This document shows positions 1-13,200 of a stretch of 64,000 bases of DNA, piece by piece. The stretch's first letter is position 1. Every line of letters starts with the position of its first letter. Made by a program: the position numbers and the translations under genes. Where the stretch lies: the NCBI GenBank assembly GCA_947652115.1, contig OX393564.1, forward strand, positions 20,620,333-20,684,332, written 5' to 3'. Below the pieces are notes generated by a model. It was not told the DNA's origin, ran no database searches, and saw only the letters and a list, made by a program, of their open reading frames with translations. Origin of the DNA: Blastomussa wellsi (lineage: Eukaryota; Cnidaria; Anthozoa; Scleractinia; Plerogyridae).

Positions 1-612
1 GACCGAGTTTTTTTGTTTTTACTACACTTGTTTGACTGAAATTCTCGCAACGAAAGGATCGCTAATGATCACTTAACCGAGTAAAAGTTTGGACCCCCCT
101 ATCAAAAATTCCTGGATCCGCCCCTGGAAAGTAATAAAATATTGTTGTTGTTGTTAGGTAACGACATCGTGCAAGTGTGCTATTACTTTCGACAGTCAAG
201 TGAAACCACTGTAATGACAAATAAGTTAGATCACGGCAAACAAACAATAGCCTGCGTTTCGCGAAACGTTAACAAGCCGGGAGCGACGAACGCGGGCTGT
301 GTTAGGCGGCAAGGCAAACACGGGAACAATATGAATTTCCATTTCAAAATATTTCATTGAATTCCCGCACACGCAACATTTGGTGCGGACGGAAATTTTG
401 CTTTCAAAAATTAAAAAGTATTTCAGGCGTGGTCACCGAGTTAAATGTTGACTGCATCCCAAGGTCGCGCGAGGCTGTAGTTTCTTTACGTTACATTGCG
501 AATCATTGATTGGACATGAAGTGAAAAAAACAAAAAACAAGCGTTTGCAGCATTTGTTCCCAAGAAATGGGAGGTCAGTTATCTTTAGATGCTACTTTTC
601 TATAGAACGTAC
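1..612. other. Left edge, presumed PARP4 intron 29
   Basis: No further PARP4 exon was recognised. A fragment of a dispersed repeat (CCTGGATCCGCCCCTGG near 110-127) is present; related text occurs near 19315. Confidence 0.4.
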
Positions 613-940
613 TTTGCCTGTGGTAATATTTAGGTCAGCGGTAGATACCATGGTTGACACCGTCTTCCCATTAACCTCTGCGGTCAAGGTAGCCTATACG
701 ATAAATAAGAAAGAAAACTACAGTGGTGCCACAAAAGATGAATGGATTGTAAACAAACCGCTAGTGTACCTGTGTGCAGTTATCAGCGAATCCATACACG
801 ACTTGTCTGGAGCCGTTAAACAACGACAACAGCTGGTGGGGAGCCTGCACCGGGGAACTGGAACCGGAATCATGTTGCTGCCATGTAACCGCTACTGATG
901 TAAGGCCTGGTTGCTCGGCTTTGGACAACTGCCACTTAAT
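613..940 (-). CDS. PARP4: PARP4 exons 28-29: region after vWA, last exons seen
   Basis: Exon 940-770 encodes 57 residues with VAVTWQQHD and QVVYGFADNCTQ. Exon 693-613 encodes 27 residues with STMVSTADL. Both align to the segment just after the vWA domain of vertebrate PARP4. The donor of exon 29 is GTACGT. I could not find the next expected exon (the conserved region starting near MIHKLAAR in human) between 1 and 612, so it probably lies beyond the left edge. Confidence 0.8.
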
Positions 941-3337
941 CTAAAATGAGAAGCAACAACATCTTGTCTAGAAGCCGGGGTTATGTACTATTAACAAACT
1001 TCAGAAGCAAATCTTACTTAAAGTTACATCGTGTAACAGAGATTATGTACCTTTCTTTCCCACTTTGACTTGGCCTTGCCATCGAAAAACTCTGAGGCGC
1101 CAGCTCCGACCTTAGACATGGCTCGTAACAGATAACGGTTGGCAGTTGAACTGTGGCAAGAAGTCAAAAAGCACAAAGAAATGAGGAAAAACTCAACATA
1201 ATCTTACTTACAATGTAGAAATCCTGCCGATGCCATTTTCAAGACTTCAAAGTTAAGATCTCTTCAAGCAACAGGCAATATCACAGTGTCTTTTCTACGG
1301 TTCAAGAACTCGAGCTTGCTTTAATTGAGGGGGAAGCTCATTTGGGGAACCTTTTCAAATTGTTTTATCCTCTGGAGCCCGGCGAGGTGGAGTCTGGGCT
1401 CCCATTTAAAAAGCCAACTCTCTGTAGCACTTGTGTTTCCAGCTGTTGTTCTCCAATCAATGGCATGCATGCACGAACACTCTGAATGTTGTTACGTCTG
1501 CATGGCGTGACAACGTTCTGAAGACAAGCCACGTTCTCAGCAGAAAGTAAACCGAGGGTTTGAAAAAAAATCATGCTACTTTTCTATTCACAAGAAGCAG
1601 TACCAATATACCCGTCGTCACCTAGGGATAACCTCACTGCACCTTTCCCCCTTGGACGAACTTGTCCAAGAAAATTGAGTATGAGTACGAGTATACCTTC
1701 GTCAAATGCTTCCTTGCCTTTTGAAAAACAAAGTTTTCACTACCTACCTCACACCAAACGTGAAGAGCCTGTCACTTTGACAGTGCTTGCGAATCAAACC
1801 AAGAGTTGTGTCTTCCTCTGCCACGTGACCATCTGAGATGAGGAAAAGGTTACGTGGGTGGTCAGCGGTGGAGATTGCGGGCACGAGGTAGAGCTTCTGA
1901 AGGACGCGCCATAACTCTGTGCTTCCTTTAGTGGCCGTTAAAGACTGGAAAACAAGTAAAAAAGCTTCGGGATTGATGGTCGACCGGGTCGGAGCTTCTC
2001 CCGCTTTCACTAGCAGTAAGCGATAAGAAGTATTTCTACTCCTTCCTGGATGGGATGCTAGTCAATCGCAGGGTTACCCCCAGGGTAAATTCACCGATAC
2101 CAATTTATGTACCGGGTGGAGAGAGGCACGATAAGAATTAAGTGGCTTGTCCAAGAACACAACACCGTGATCTGAAATCAAACCCCGACCCTGAATTCTA
2201 GCACACTCGTCATTAGGCAACCGCGCCTCCCAATATTCAAACTCAAGCACTGACCATTTTCGCATTGCCCATAATACACCTTGTCTACCCCCCGAAAATT
2301 TTGCATAACCTTTGTTTCCCAATTCTCCTGGGTATTACAGTCGTCCCAAGAGAGTCGGAAGACAATGCTTATCCAAAATTTTTTTTTTTTTTTGGGGGGG
2401 GGGGGGGGGGGTAAACAAGGTGTATTATGGGCAATGCGAAAATGGTCAATTGCAGTTTATTTCCTTGATCTGATCAAACGTAGATCAGTCATTGACACCA
2501 GCAAACTTCAGTTTCCATCAAGCACAACTTGAACTTTACTGCCTGCTTACCTTGACAAATTCTACAGCTTCTTTGTGATTATCTTTGTCTTTTCGCTTGC
2601 TACACGGGAACAACTCAGAATGCTCTACAAGAAAACATTCATAACTGGCACATTTATTCGGTATCAAGAATTTACAGACGGTGAGAGGAGAAAATGTTAA
2701 AACCAGACAATGATAACGAGGGTGCAAGCAGCAGCTTTCTTCCTTTTACAAAATAGGAACCGCTTTTCGCGTTAATTAGCCAAACAATTTTGGTCTAAAC
2801 AATCTTCAGTTTGAAGGAAACCTGAAACTAATGGCATACTAAGGCAGTATACCATAAAGGTACCAATAAAGCATAAAAGACTAAGGATGGTTAACTTTGG
2901 GGAAGATTGGGACGGATTACGAACGGTGAAGCGGAAAAATATCGGCAATCGTTTTTTCACGAAGCGCCATTCCTGACGTGGCGCTTGAACGAAAAACTTG
3001 TACATTTTACATGTTTTCTTTAAGACTCCAGTTCAGTGTTACGTGTCCACGTTTGCAGTTTACAAGTACGTTATATGTAATGGTCACGGGCATGGGTACA
3101 CGCTTGTGAGTTTGAGATCAAACTGATTTAGGGTGCCTGGCTTTACAAAGGAGCCAACCCAAAATAACCCCAAAGACTCCAATCGCCACATAAGAATACC
3201 GTACCAAAACGCAAAGAGGAAACAGACCATATTGCCCAATACAGGCGCAAAATTCTTTATTAATAGGTATCAAAGACAGCTAAAGAGAACTAAGTCTGGA
3301 CCTTTCAAAAAGCCACAACTAAACAATAAAGGAATAG

Positions 3338-3382
<45 letters not shown>

Positions 3383-6300
3383 GTATAACAATATAATTTG
3401 GTTTTATCAACTGGGTTGATAATGTCAATTGGCCACCGTAAAGAGATTCAAGAGCTGACGTTTCGAGCGTTAGCCCTTCGTCGGAGCGAATCCAACCCAG
3501 TTGATAAAACCAAGTTATAAACAATAAAGGCCCGCCTTTCCTGCATTGTACGCTTAAGCTTTGAATACGCTTACACCTTGAATAGTTCAACCGAATCTAA
3601 AATCTAAATCTACTCTAAAGACATTAATGTTTCCCGCTAAATCTGCCAAACCTGGACTTGTTTTCATGATTCCATATGTCATAAAAATAGTAAAATTGAA
3701 CAATGCTGAAAGAAAGTACAGCTTGAACCGTTAATAAAAGCAGCAAAGTGCAAGCTTTTATAAGTGAACATATTTTGTGTTCGGAAAAAGGAAACCGGAC
3801 AAATACAATTAGAAAAAGCTTCGAGGAAAATATCGTTGAAAATATCTATCTTTTGGTACAACTCAAGTCCCGCGTGAGTTCCACTGAAACAACGCCAACA
3901 TTATATCTTTTATAACACCAATTCGCCTAACTTATTGACAAAAATTTATTCAAAAATACACGAGGTACTAGGAATTTTGTTATTCATCAAGATTTTAAAT
4001 TATCCTAGTTTTTATTTAGCCTGATTAGTCTTTTCATGGTTTGCGTTTTGACTCGCAAACCACAGGACGATAGTAACATGTCCAAACAGCACCATAATGG
4101 CCATGCCAAAAGTGTTCATTACAGTCGGCTGCGAAGCAAAACGTTCCATGAGCACGGTTCGTCTTTCTTGTAGATCCATTTGTGCTGTATTGAAGGCCTG
4201 CTGAATGCCCATTGCGATCAAAATGTGTGCGAGGTTGTGGCTTTGACCAAACTTATCGAAAACGCCCGTCATTAGTCTCTCGGGAACTCTGGCAGCATAC
4301 AACACGGCGCCTAAACCGCAGAAAATCACGTGGCGCTTAAAATAGACCATGGACACGCCGTTATACGCCGGGTCCGCGTTCTCGCACAGCAGCAAGCGAA
4401 CTGTGTAGGGCGACGTGATAACGAGCCAGTTTACAACAAGGATAGCGACTCTGAGCACGGCTTTATAGTTACGCCAACGCGGATGGCTGGAAGCACAACA
4501 AGAAATAGTTGCAAGGAACGAAAAGACTGTTGAAGCAAGCTGGAAATTAGCCAGCGAATCGTAAATCGCCCATGCTGACGCGCCCGCGGTACGGGAGTAG
4601 AAAAACAGGGCTTGTCCAGCTGTAAACGTGTAAAATCCTATAGCCGCGTAATCAAAGAGAAAACATATCTTGTGGGATTTCACTGACATGCAGTTAAAAA
4701 GATGAGCGAAGGAGCTTGTGAAATACAGCACAGATATCCCAACGGAGAATGAGATCAGCGGAAGGAAGAACGGATCACCAGCAGGTAAAGACGTCATGTT
4801 AACTGAAACGAAAAATACCAAAGCAAGCAGGTGGCTCCAGACATTTATGGTTTCGTTTGATGATCGAAGCAAACTCCCAAAACATTCCCAGAAAGATAAA
4901 CCAGGTCTTCGATATCCAGACACGATAAATGGCACTCTAAACACTTCGGGAACTTGGCAGCGTTTCATTTCAAACGTTGCGCTGTCAGCCATTTTCAAAT
5001 GATCTTCGCCATCACAACACCTGAGTTTTTCTTCATTGTCGTTTGATAGCGAATCTGCTTCGCATCCGTAAAACTCTTTCTTGGGTTTGTAGTCTCGTGA
5101 AGAAGCCGCCGTTTCTTCACTTAGCCCGGAAGCTTGCTGAAGCCTTTTGTGAACTGTTGAATGCATTGTCGGCGTTTCAGCCGGGTAATCGTACTCGTTC
5201 AGTAAGGAAACAAAATTCTCTGTTTTCAGCGGTCGGTCTTTCGGTGACGTTAGCCTCAATTACACAAAAGTTTATTTATTCGTGGTCCTCGTGAATTAAT
5301 TCCACTTGAAGATTCCGCAAAAAGGAAATGTTCTTTTAGCCGCGGGTCAATCGCCCAAGCTGCTGATCGGGCAAGATTTTGAAATGCAAATGAATTATTT
5401 CCCGTGCTGTCCTTCGAACCTGCCAGTTGCCGGTTGTGGAGAAGACACAAACACTGTCGACTTGATTCGGCCGCTCTCACAAGTCGAGACGTTTGTCATA
5501 AATAAATAAAACAGTCAGTTTCTGTTGACAAAAAATAGAAACAACCACACACATGGAAAGTTCTTGAAAAATGCCACGGAGCGACAAATAAATATCTTGC
5601 GGGAGGAACTTTAACAACGTTCAATCTCGTTTTGGCGTCGGTTTACGCCTGTGGCACGCGCGCTGATGTTATACCACGCTATCACGAGGCCGCGTCACTT
5701 TAATTTTAAATCAGTATTTCACCGGATTTATCCAGCTGAAGATATCTCTCAGCGGAAGAATAAAACATTTGTTAACCGGACAAAAGAAATTTTCGAAACC
5801 TGCCAACTATCGCGTCGCCTTAATTTGTTGCATAAATTTATACTTTTTGAAGGTAAATGACTATTTTTATTATTAATGTTTATCTTTGTTGTATCAGGTT
5901 TTCACAGCGAGGGACGCTCTCTTTGCATTGTCTGAAAGTCGTGTAATCAAAGGATCGAAAGGAGAGGAAAAAAAACAGAAAAAAACATTGTCTTATGTTT
6001 TTGTGATTATGAACGGTCTTTTTACCTTATTACTAACAGCAACGCAGATTGCCAGTAGAACAGAAGCTGTATTCTGATATTAAAGATGCCGGGTATAATT
6101 AACAACTGCATGGCTTCTGCTTACAATACACTTTGCTTTCGGCACATCGCATATTGGATGTAGATGACGACAGATAATAATAAAGCGAACTTCATTTCGC
6201 CAGGTCTCATATGGTCACTACACTGCAGAACATAACCTCTCTACATAATAGTACAATAGCATTACAACCACAACCTCGAGTGCATATTAAAATACTGGCC

Positions 6301-9300
6301 CGTAAAGTTTAATTGCGGATACTAATGAAGGTTTTTAGGGCGATTTTCAGTACACGAAACAAGTTTAACAATATTTGTTGTTTTTTTTTAACAACCAAGG
6401 TTGACAGCCCAATAGCGAAGCGCGTGAGTGACGTCATGACTCAGACAAACAAACCGGAGTTGCGGACGATTTTAAAGATTTCTTCAAGCACGAAAGTCGG
6501 TGATCCAAAAACACTTTTGAAACGAAAACTTCGCCAGCATTCCCTCTATTTCTCTCAGAACGCCCTAATGTTTTCCGAGTCACCCTGGGGTGCAATAATT
6601 TGCATTCTAATTTAATTTTAAACTTCGCGCTCTTCGCTGTTTGGTAAGAAAATGATTAGCAAAACGTGACAGGCAGCGCTATCGATAACCAAAAAATGGG
6701 AAGTAGGTCAGTCAATGGCATGCTAAATAATTTCTCGAGGAAATAACAAATCATTTCTGAATAAATTCTTGTTGGGTGCTACTACGAAGGGAAATCCGGA
6801 TTTTGAAATCTGGCAAAATCCGTCTTCGGATTTTAATATCAAAATCAGGATTTACCCAATCGAATACACCCTGAACAGGTTTATGACCGTGAAGTTCAGA
6901 ATTTGACTTTGTGACTGCCCTTTAGGCTCGTTCACACCCACGACATAAGCATAAGTACAAACATAAGCATGTTTATGGACGTTCACACTTGTAACGTACG
7001 CATACGATGACATACCCAAGCGCATTGGGTTTCATGCCATGTCGCGCCGGGACCGGGAAGAGGGGGTTTTCACTCGCATTTCCGCTGACGTCGTATAGTA
7101 CTGTTTATATGCTAATGCTAATGCACATGTCACCCGGTTCACACTTGCAACAACGCGACATAAGCACAAGTATTGGCATAAGAAAAAGATGTTTCCATTT
7201 TCTTCTGCTTATGCTTATATCGTGTGTGTGAAACAGCCTTTTGCTGTTTCAAAGAGATACCACGCAACGCATATCCTTACGTGAAGAAGTGACGACCAGC
7301 CCTTGCATTTAAAATTGTGTCTGATCTTACAGGCCAAGTACGAGTTAATAATCAGAAGACCCTTGGAAGAAATTTCTTTCAACTGTTCCAGTAGAAAAAG
7401 TGCCAAAGACTGATACAACATTGTGGCATTACGAGAACTACCCATGTGCTGTGTTTTACTTTTGTCATCTCACTCGTCGTGCTGCTTGATATTTTACAAA
7501 AGCTTTTCACCTGGAAAATATGGGACGCAGTTTTGAATAGTAACAATAAAAAAATAACTATTTTTCACCTCGCGACGACATAAATTTACAAACCACTTGC
7601 ACAATGTGTATAAATTGTAAAGAAAAGTTTACGAGGATTTCGAGTGTTCACTGTCACTGACTGAAGTCAAGCGTAGAGATCTTGCGAACCAAAACACGAT
7701 GAGGAGATTTCCAGCTAAAACTAGCAGAGACAATCCAATTGTCTCGAAGAAACTTGGAATATCTTCTGCAACCAGGGCTTCTTTCCTAGCCGCCAGATCC
7801 GACAAGAACACCGAAATGGCAAAGTGGTCACCCAGGGTAGTGAACACATGAAGGAGATTATGACTGTGCCCGATGAAATCGAACAGCCCGGGTGCGAATC
7901 GCTCGGGTACCCGGGTCATGTTGAGCACGGCGGCGACCCCGAACGATAGGAAACACCCGGTGAAGAGGCGAACAGAATCTGGATTGCAAACGGGATCAGA
8001 AGTGCAGTAGATCAGCTGGCGTATCATATAAGGAGAGCAGTTGTACGTCCAGGAGACGATGTGGGAACCGGTGCGAATGATGAACTGGGCGTGCAACAAG
8101 TGATGGCGAGACCTGCAACAGGAGTACGTGGCACCAAACGAGATCAGAGCGGAGACGAATAAGAACAATTCACGCCAGTCGTACAGGAGCAACCCAGATC
8201 CCAGAGGGTGGCAGTAGAAATAAAAGGCTTGGCCGGCCGTGAACGTGTACACGCTGATGGCGGCGTAATCGAGGTAGTAGCCCATGTGTAATTCCCGTTC
8301 GGTCATGGAGCTGAACATGTGCGCCAGACAGCTCATCGTGTAGAGAGTGCAACAACCCAGAGTAAACGAGGTTAGCGGAAAATAGAAATGATCTGCGGAC
8401 GGATTGTGGTTCCGCACCACGGAGCAGTAGCGAGCGATAAGAACTAACATGGATAAAATGTGGCTCCAGAAATTCACAGATTCATTGTTGGTGTAAAACA
8501 TACTCTTGGCGCACTCCAAAGCGGATAGGTTTTGTGGACGGTACCTTGAAATAAGAAACTTGGCACGGTAAGATGCAGGCATTTGAGAGTCGCGTAGTAT
8601 TCGCGAGTGGTTCTGAAGCCGGGCCGTGCTGTATTTCACACCGCCACTCTTGCTGACATTGTTGTCAAAGTCTGGTAGATCATGCGATCGAACATCGCCG
8701 TTTCGCTCGATTTCTGTGAGCTTCTCTTTCTTTGTTAGTTTCTTCGTCATATTTTGTGTCTTTTAACAGCGATCTGTGTTGCCAAAGAGTTTATGTAGTC
8801 TCCTGAACCTTAAAAACCCGTTTGCGAGTCGATATATATTTTTAAAATTTTATGCAAATTCAATTGAGCAGCTTCGCCCGTGACGCAATCGTCACACATG
8901 AGATAAGTCACCAAGGCTACGACATTACGAAAGAAATGATTCTCCCGAAATTAATTTCTGGTGCTAAAAGAAAAGAAAAATATTCTAATATTCTAATTTC
9001 GTTTTTGCAGCGCAAAATATTTTTATATACTAAATATCTTCAACATCGGTCGATCTACAGTTCTTCTGTTTAACCCGGTATGAATTTACCTTTGTGTCTT
9101 GCACCTTTAGACACGGGAATGGCATCCAAAGAGAATAAATTACCTAGTTATCTAAAGTCGGAAAAATTATTATAAATAAATTTAAATTTAACGGCGAATT
9201 ATAGAAACGTTTCAAATAAAGACAATCAGAGAGTTAGAGAAACACTGCTGGTTAGAAATTGAAAACAAACATCTTACAGAATGGTTCCACCAGAAAAATA

Positions 9301-10189
9301 AATTGAAAATAAGGAATTGCGTTGAGCATCTAGAAAATAAATACGGTATATAAGTGGAAAATGAAAGACGAATCTGGCTATAAAATTTCTAAAAATATCC
9401 AGCTGATATGAAGTCCTATGGGGTATTGTATGGAAAAGAATAGTGATGACAAGCTCATATTGGCAAAATCAGAAAAGACCAGAAAAGTGATTCGATGAGT
9501 TGATCCAACTTTTGTTTGCTTGGGTATAATAAAATAAAGATTGCTGCGTAAAGAATCTGTTGTGTTGAGGTTGGCGGAAACGTGAAGCAATTCAACAGGC
9601 AAACGCCTGCCCTCCTCCTCTCAAGGGCATTGTCTAGAATTGAACGCAAAATCTTCATGCTTCTGGTACAGATCTCGCAGAAAGGGGCACTTGGCCCAAA
9701 AAAAACTGACCACTTTTTTCAAGTTTCAATCCATTATCCGTATCCATTAACCGTAACAGCATACAAGAGTTAATACTATCAAAATCACTAGAGTGGTAAA
9801 ACAGCGGTTAGAAATTTGAATTCGAAGCAGTTCGATTCTTAACACGTGATCTGAAAAAATTGTCACGTGGTTTTGTGTTTGCGAGCGTCCTGTCAGCGAT
9901 GATGTGATTTTAACGGTCGCTTCATGGTCATGTGAACATCGTTTTTCCAGAATTTGTCACAACAATAATGACGCTATCAAGCAAACAGAGTCGGAAAACT
10001 CACGGGATGTATTCAGGATTGAAAGGCAGGTTTTGTTTCATTTTAATGGATTTCATACTGTTTTGCAGCAAAGAGTATCCGAAAGTCACGAAGCTGTCTG
10101 TTTGCTTTTCGATAAATAAACAGTGTCCAAGTGATAAAATTTTTTTACTCACGTGATCGAGATTGGCGCAGTGCGAGACGAAATTTAGC

Positions 10190-10224
<35 letters not shown>

Positions 10225-13200
10225 GTTTCGATGTTGTACTATAGTCTTCGGCAGCAAAACTACACCATTGTTGTCGGATTTCCATTGACGCATAGACAGT
10301 TTTTAACTTTTTAAACTGACTTTACAACGTCCGTTACGAACCAATCAGAGGTAACTTTCCAGTTTTGGGAAAACGATTCGTAGCATGTGATAGGATAGCT
10401 GCCATGCAATGAGTCAATACTGATTGGATTAAACGGCTTGTTAACCGAAGTGGACTGTCGATTCAGCAGACGTCCGTGGGGAAGGAACGCGTGACGAAAC
10501 CCAAAGGACGTCTGCTTGGGAGTCTAAAAAATGTCGCGATTATCTTTTTCTTGATCAAGTTTGTCTTAATTTCTTTTGGTGTCAGAAGTATACTTACCAC
10601 CATAACGTAGAACTTGACAATAGACAACCATTGCACCGAAACGGCTGCCATTTTGATTCCTATTGATTTTTGGTATGCCCAGGGGGCAATTTAATATGCA
10701 TTGCCCCCAGGGCATCCCACAATAGCTACTTGAAACAACAGAATTCAAAATGGCCGCTGAATCGGTAAAAAGGTCTATTCGATGTCGTTGTTTCTTTTTC
10801 CACAGGAAGTCAATGAAATGTACAAAGATTTATAATGCACGTGCAGACCTATTGTACACCTCATTAAATCTTTTGATTAGTGACCTTCCCGTATTAATTA
10901 TTTGGCATTGCGGTTTGCTTGCAACTCCCTAACAACAGGTTAAATAGACTGCTGGCAGTCTCTTGTTTGCTCTAAAGTCAATGGAGGTGAACGAGAAAAT
11001 AGGAAAAAAAGCGCGCCACACGTTCGCCATGAGCTTCGAGTCGTGCTGGCGCCCGCGCTACTCGCAGCTCGTGGCTCATGTGACACACGCTCTTTCACTT
11101 TCTTCGCTTCCTCTCCACCACAGGTAGCCCAAGCTCAATATATGAGCAGCTCTTTGTATGTTGACCTTTGTGTTGTGACTCAAGCGATTTGCATATTTAT
11201 AAGGATTTGTATGGGGAAAATAACGATTGTTTCTGTAACCTTTGAAAATGTAGCAATTTAAATAAAAATCGCCTTACCTTACTTTAGTTGTGTGGTTTTT
11301 CCCTCCTGTGTGGTCTTCGAGCCGATTTATGGCCATTCTATTGGTTTTAGTAGAACCGGTTTTGCTCTCTCTATATATCCTTCGAGGGTACTGATTTTCA
11401 ACGGGAGCAAAGGACTCTCGCCCACCCGGAGTGTAAGACCGTTTGGGTATCACGGAATTTTAACAAAGCCGCTGTCGCTGGCTTAAAACGGGAAAGTTTT
11501 CAGAGATTGCCGACGTTTTATTCGGTCTCTGTGAAAAATCGACGCCAGCAAAGACCACGGATGGAAAAAGTAACTATCGTCCGTGATCTACCCGGAATTT
11601 GGAGGCGACTGGAGCTTCTTGGGCGAATTTACGGCCGTTTTCCTTCGGCGGATCGGATCGACTGCTTCGTCAGAGTACCCAACCTTGGGAAAGGATATAT
11701 AGAGAGAGCAAAACCGGTTACACTAAAACTAATATAATGACCATAAATCGGCTCGAAGACCACACAGGAGGGAAAACCACACAACTAAAGTAAGGTATGA
11801 CGATTTTTATTTAAATTGCTACATTTTCAAAGGTTACAGAAACAATCGTTATTTTCCCCATACAAATCCTTATAAATATGCAAATCGCTCGAGTCACGTA
11901 ACAACACAAAGGTCAACATACAAAGAGCTGCTCATATATTGAGCTTGGGCTACCTGTGTCTCCACTGGCTTAAAAGCAATGGAGACACTGCTCTCCCCAG
12001 TCTACAGCAGGAGGAGCGGCGATGGCCTTCCTCGTAAATATGTACTTACTGCTTCCGAACACGACTATGTTAAATCTCCAGCTCTCCTTCATATGGCTGA
12101 GGCACATCAACAAAATTTTCTTGGCTTCTTCAAGGGGAGAACCCTGAAAGTCAGAGAGAAGAAAATTCAAAACAATGAGAAAAGATGTCTGTTTACTAAC
12201 AACCTTGCACTGAGACAGAGAGAAAAAAACTCACACATACACATTTACCTTCATTGAACAGGAGAGATCAACCAAAAATACCACTTCAACTTCTGGCGGA
12301 CTCTCCGCCTCGAACTCAGGATAGAAAGTCAGCATGCACGCCTACAAACATACGTGTGATGAACGTTAATACCTTTTCCAAACGATAGCTACTTAAAGCG
12401 AAAAAATAAATGGTCGGGTAAATTAAACCAATTAAGTAGCGGCATGCATCGACGTTAGGGATTTTTCATTTCATTTTGGAGTTATTAGGAAGTCAATTCT
12501 CAGTGGAAAGTTTATTGCGTTATCTATTTCAAATAACGCAAGTGAAAAACTAAACTTGAAAACGTTTGCTTGGCGTCTCAAACTAATAGGTTTTAGACTT
12601 CAGTTAGAGTCCCTCTGACTTTTTCTGTAGTTCATTTTCTTTCGGCTTTCTTTAACCTGACCCTTCCCGGCTATTCTTTTCCTTTTCTCTTGGGGGACTA
12701 TGGATCAAAAGTGAATGCTCGTAATCTTGTTAAACACAGTTCTGGTGATCTCAATTTGTACTCATGACAACAGAACGTTGACCGCTGACCTGACTATCTG
12801 GCTTGCTGACGTGCCGTTCAACCCACATACGGGGTACGTGAATCTCTGCTAGACCAATCAGAAGTTGAAAACCATCCCCAAGAGGCTGGCCACGTTTCAT
12901 AAATACCACTGCTTTGGTGGCTGTCCGCTAAACAAAGAAAGGCTTTAGTATTACTTCTTGTAACAAACATGCTTGGTGCCATATTGTAAAACCCATGCTC
13001 AAACAAATTTTCAATACTCAAGGCTAACTGGTCGTTACATTCACTTCCACTTAAAATAGCAACAACTTTATAAGGAGGCTCTGTTCACAAAGGTAATTTG
13101 TATCTTTGTCTATTTTCACTTTTGTTTGGTTGGTCCGTTTGTTTGAGGTTTAATACGCGATATTTCAAGACAAGACTGGTTTTTACTAGCAACGTTAGCA

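Noticed and set aside
506..898. 130-codon plus-strand open frame
   Set aside because: It is antisense to PARP4 exons 28 and 29, whose minus-strand reading matches the protein. No motif in the plus frame.
11507..11737. 76-codon open frame in the fold-back loop
   Set aside because: It overlaps the repeat arm, has no similarity I recognise, and such frames arise by chance at this length.
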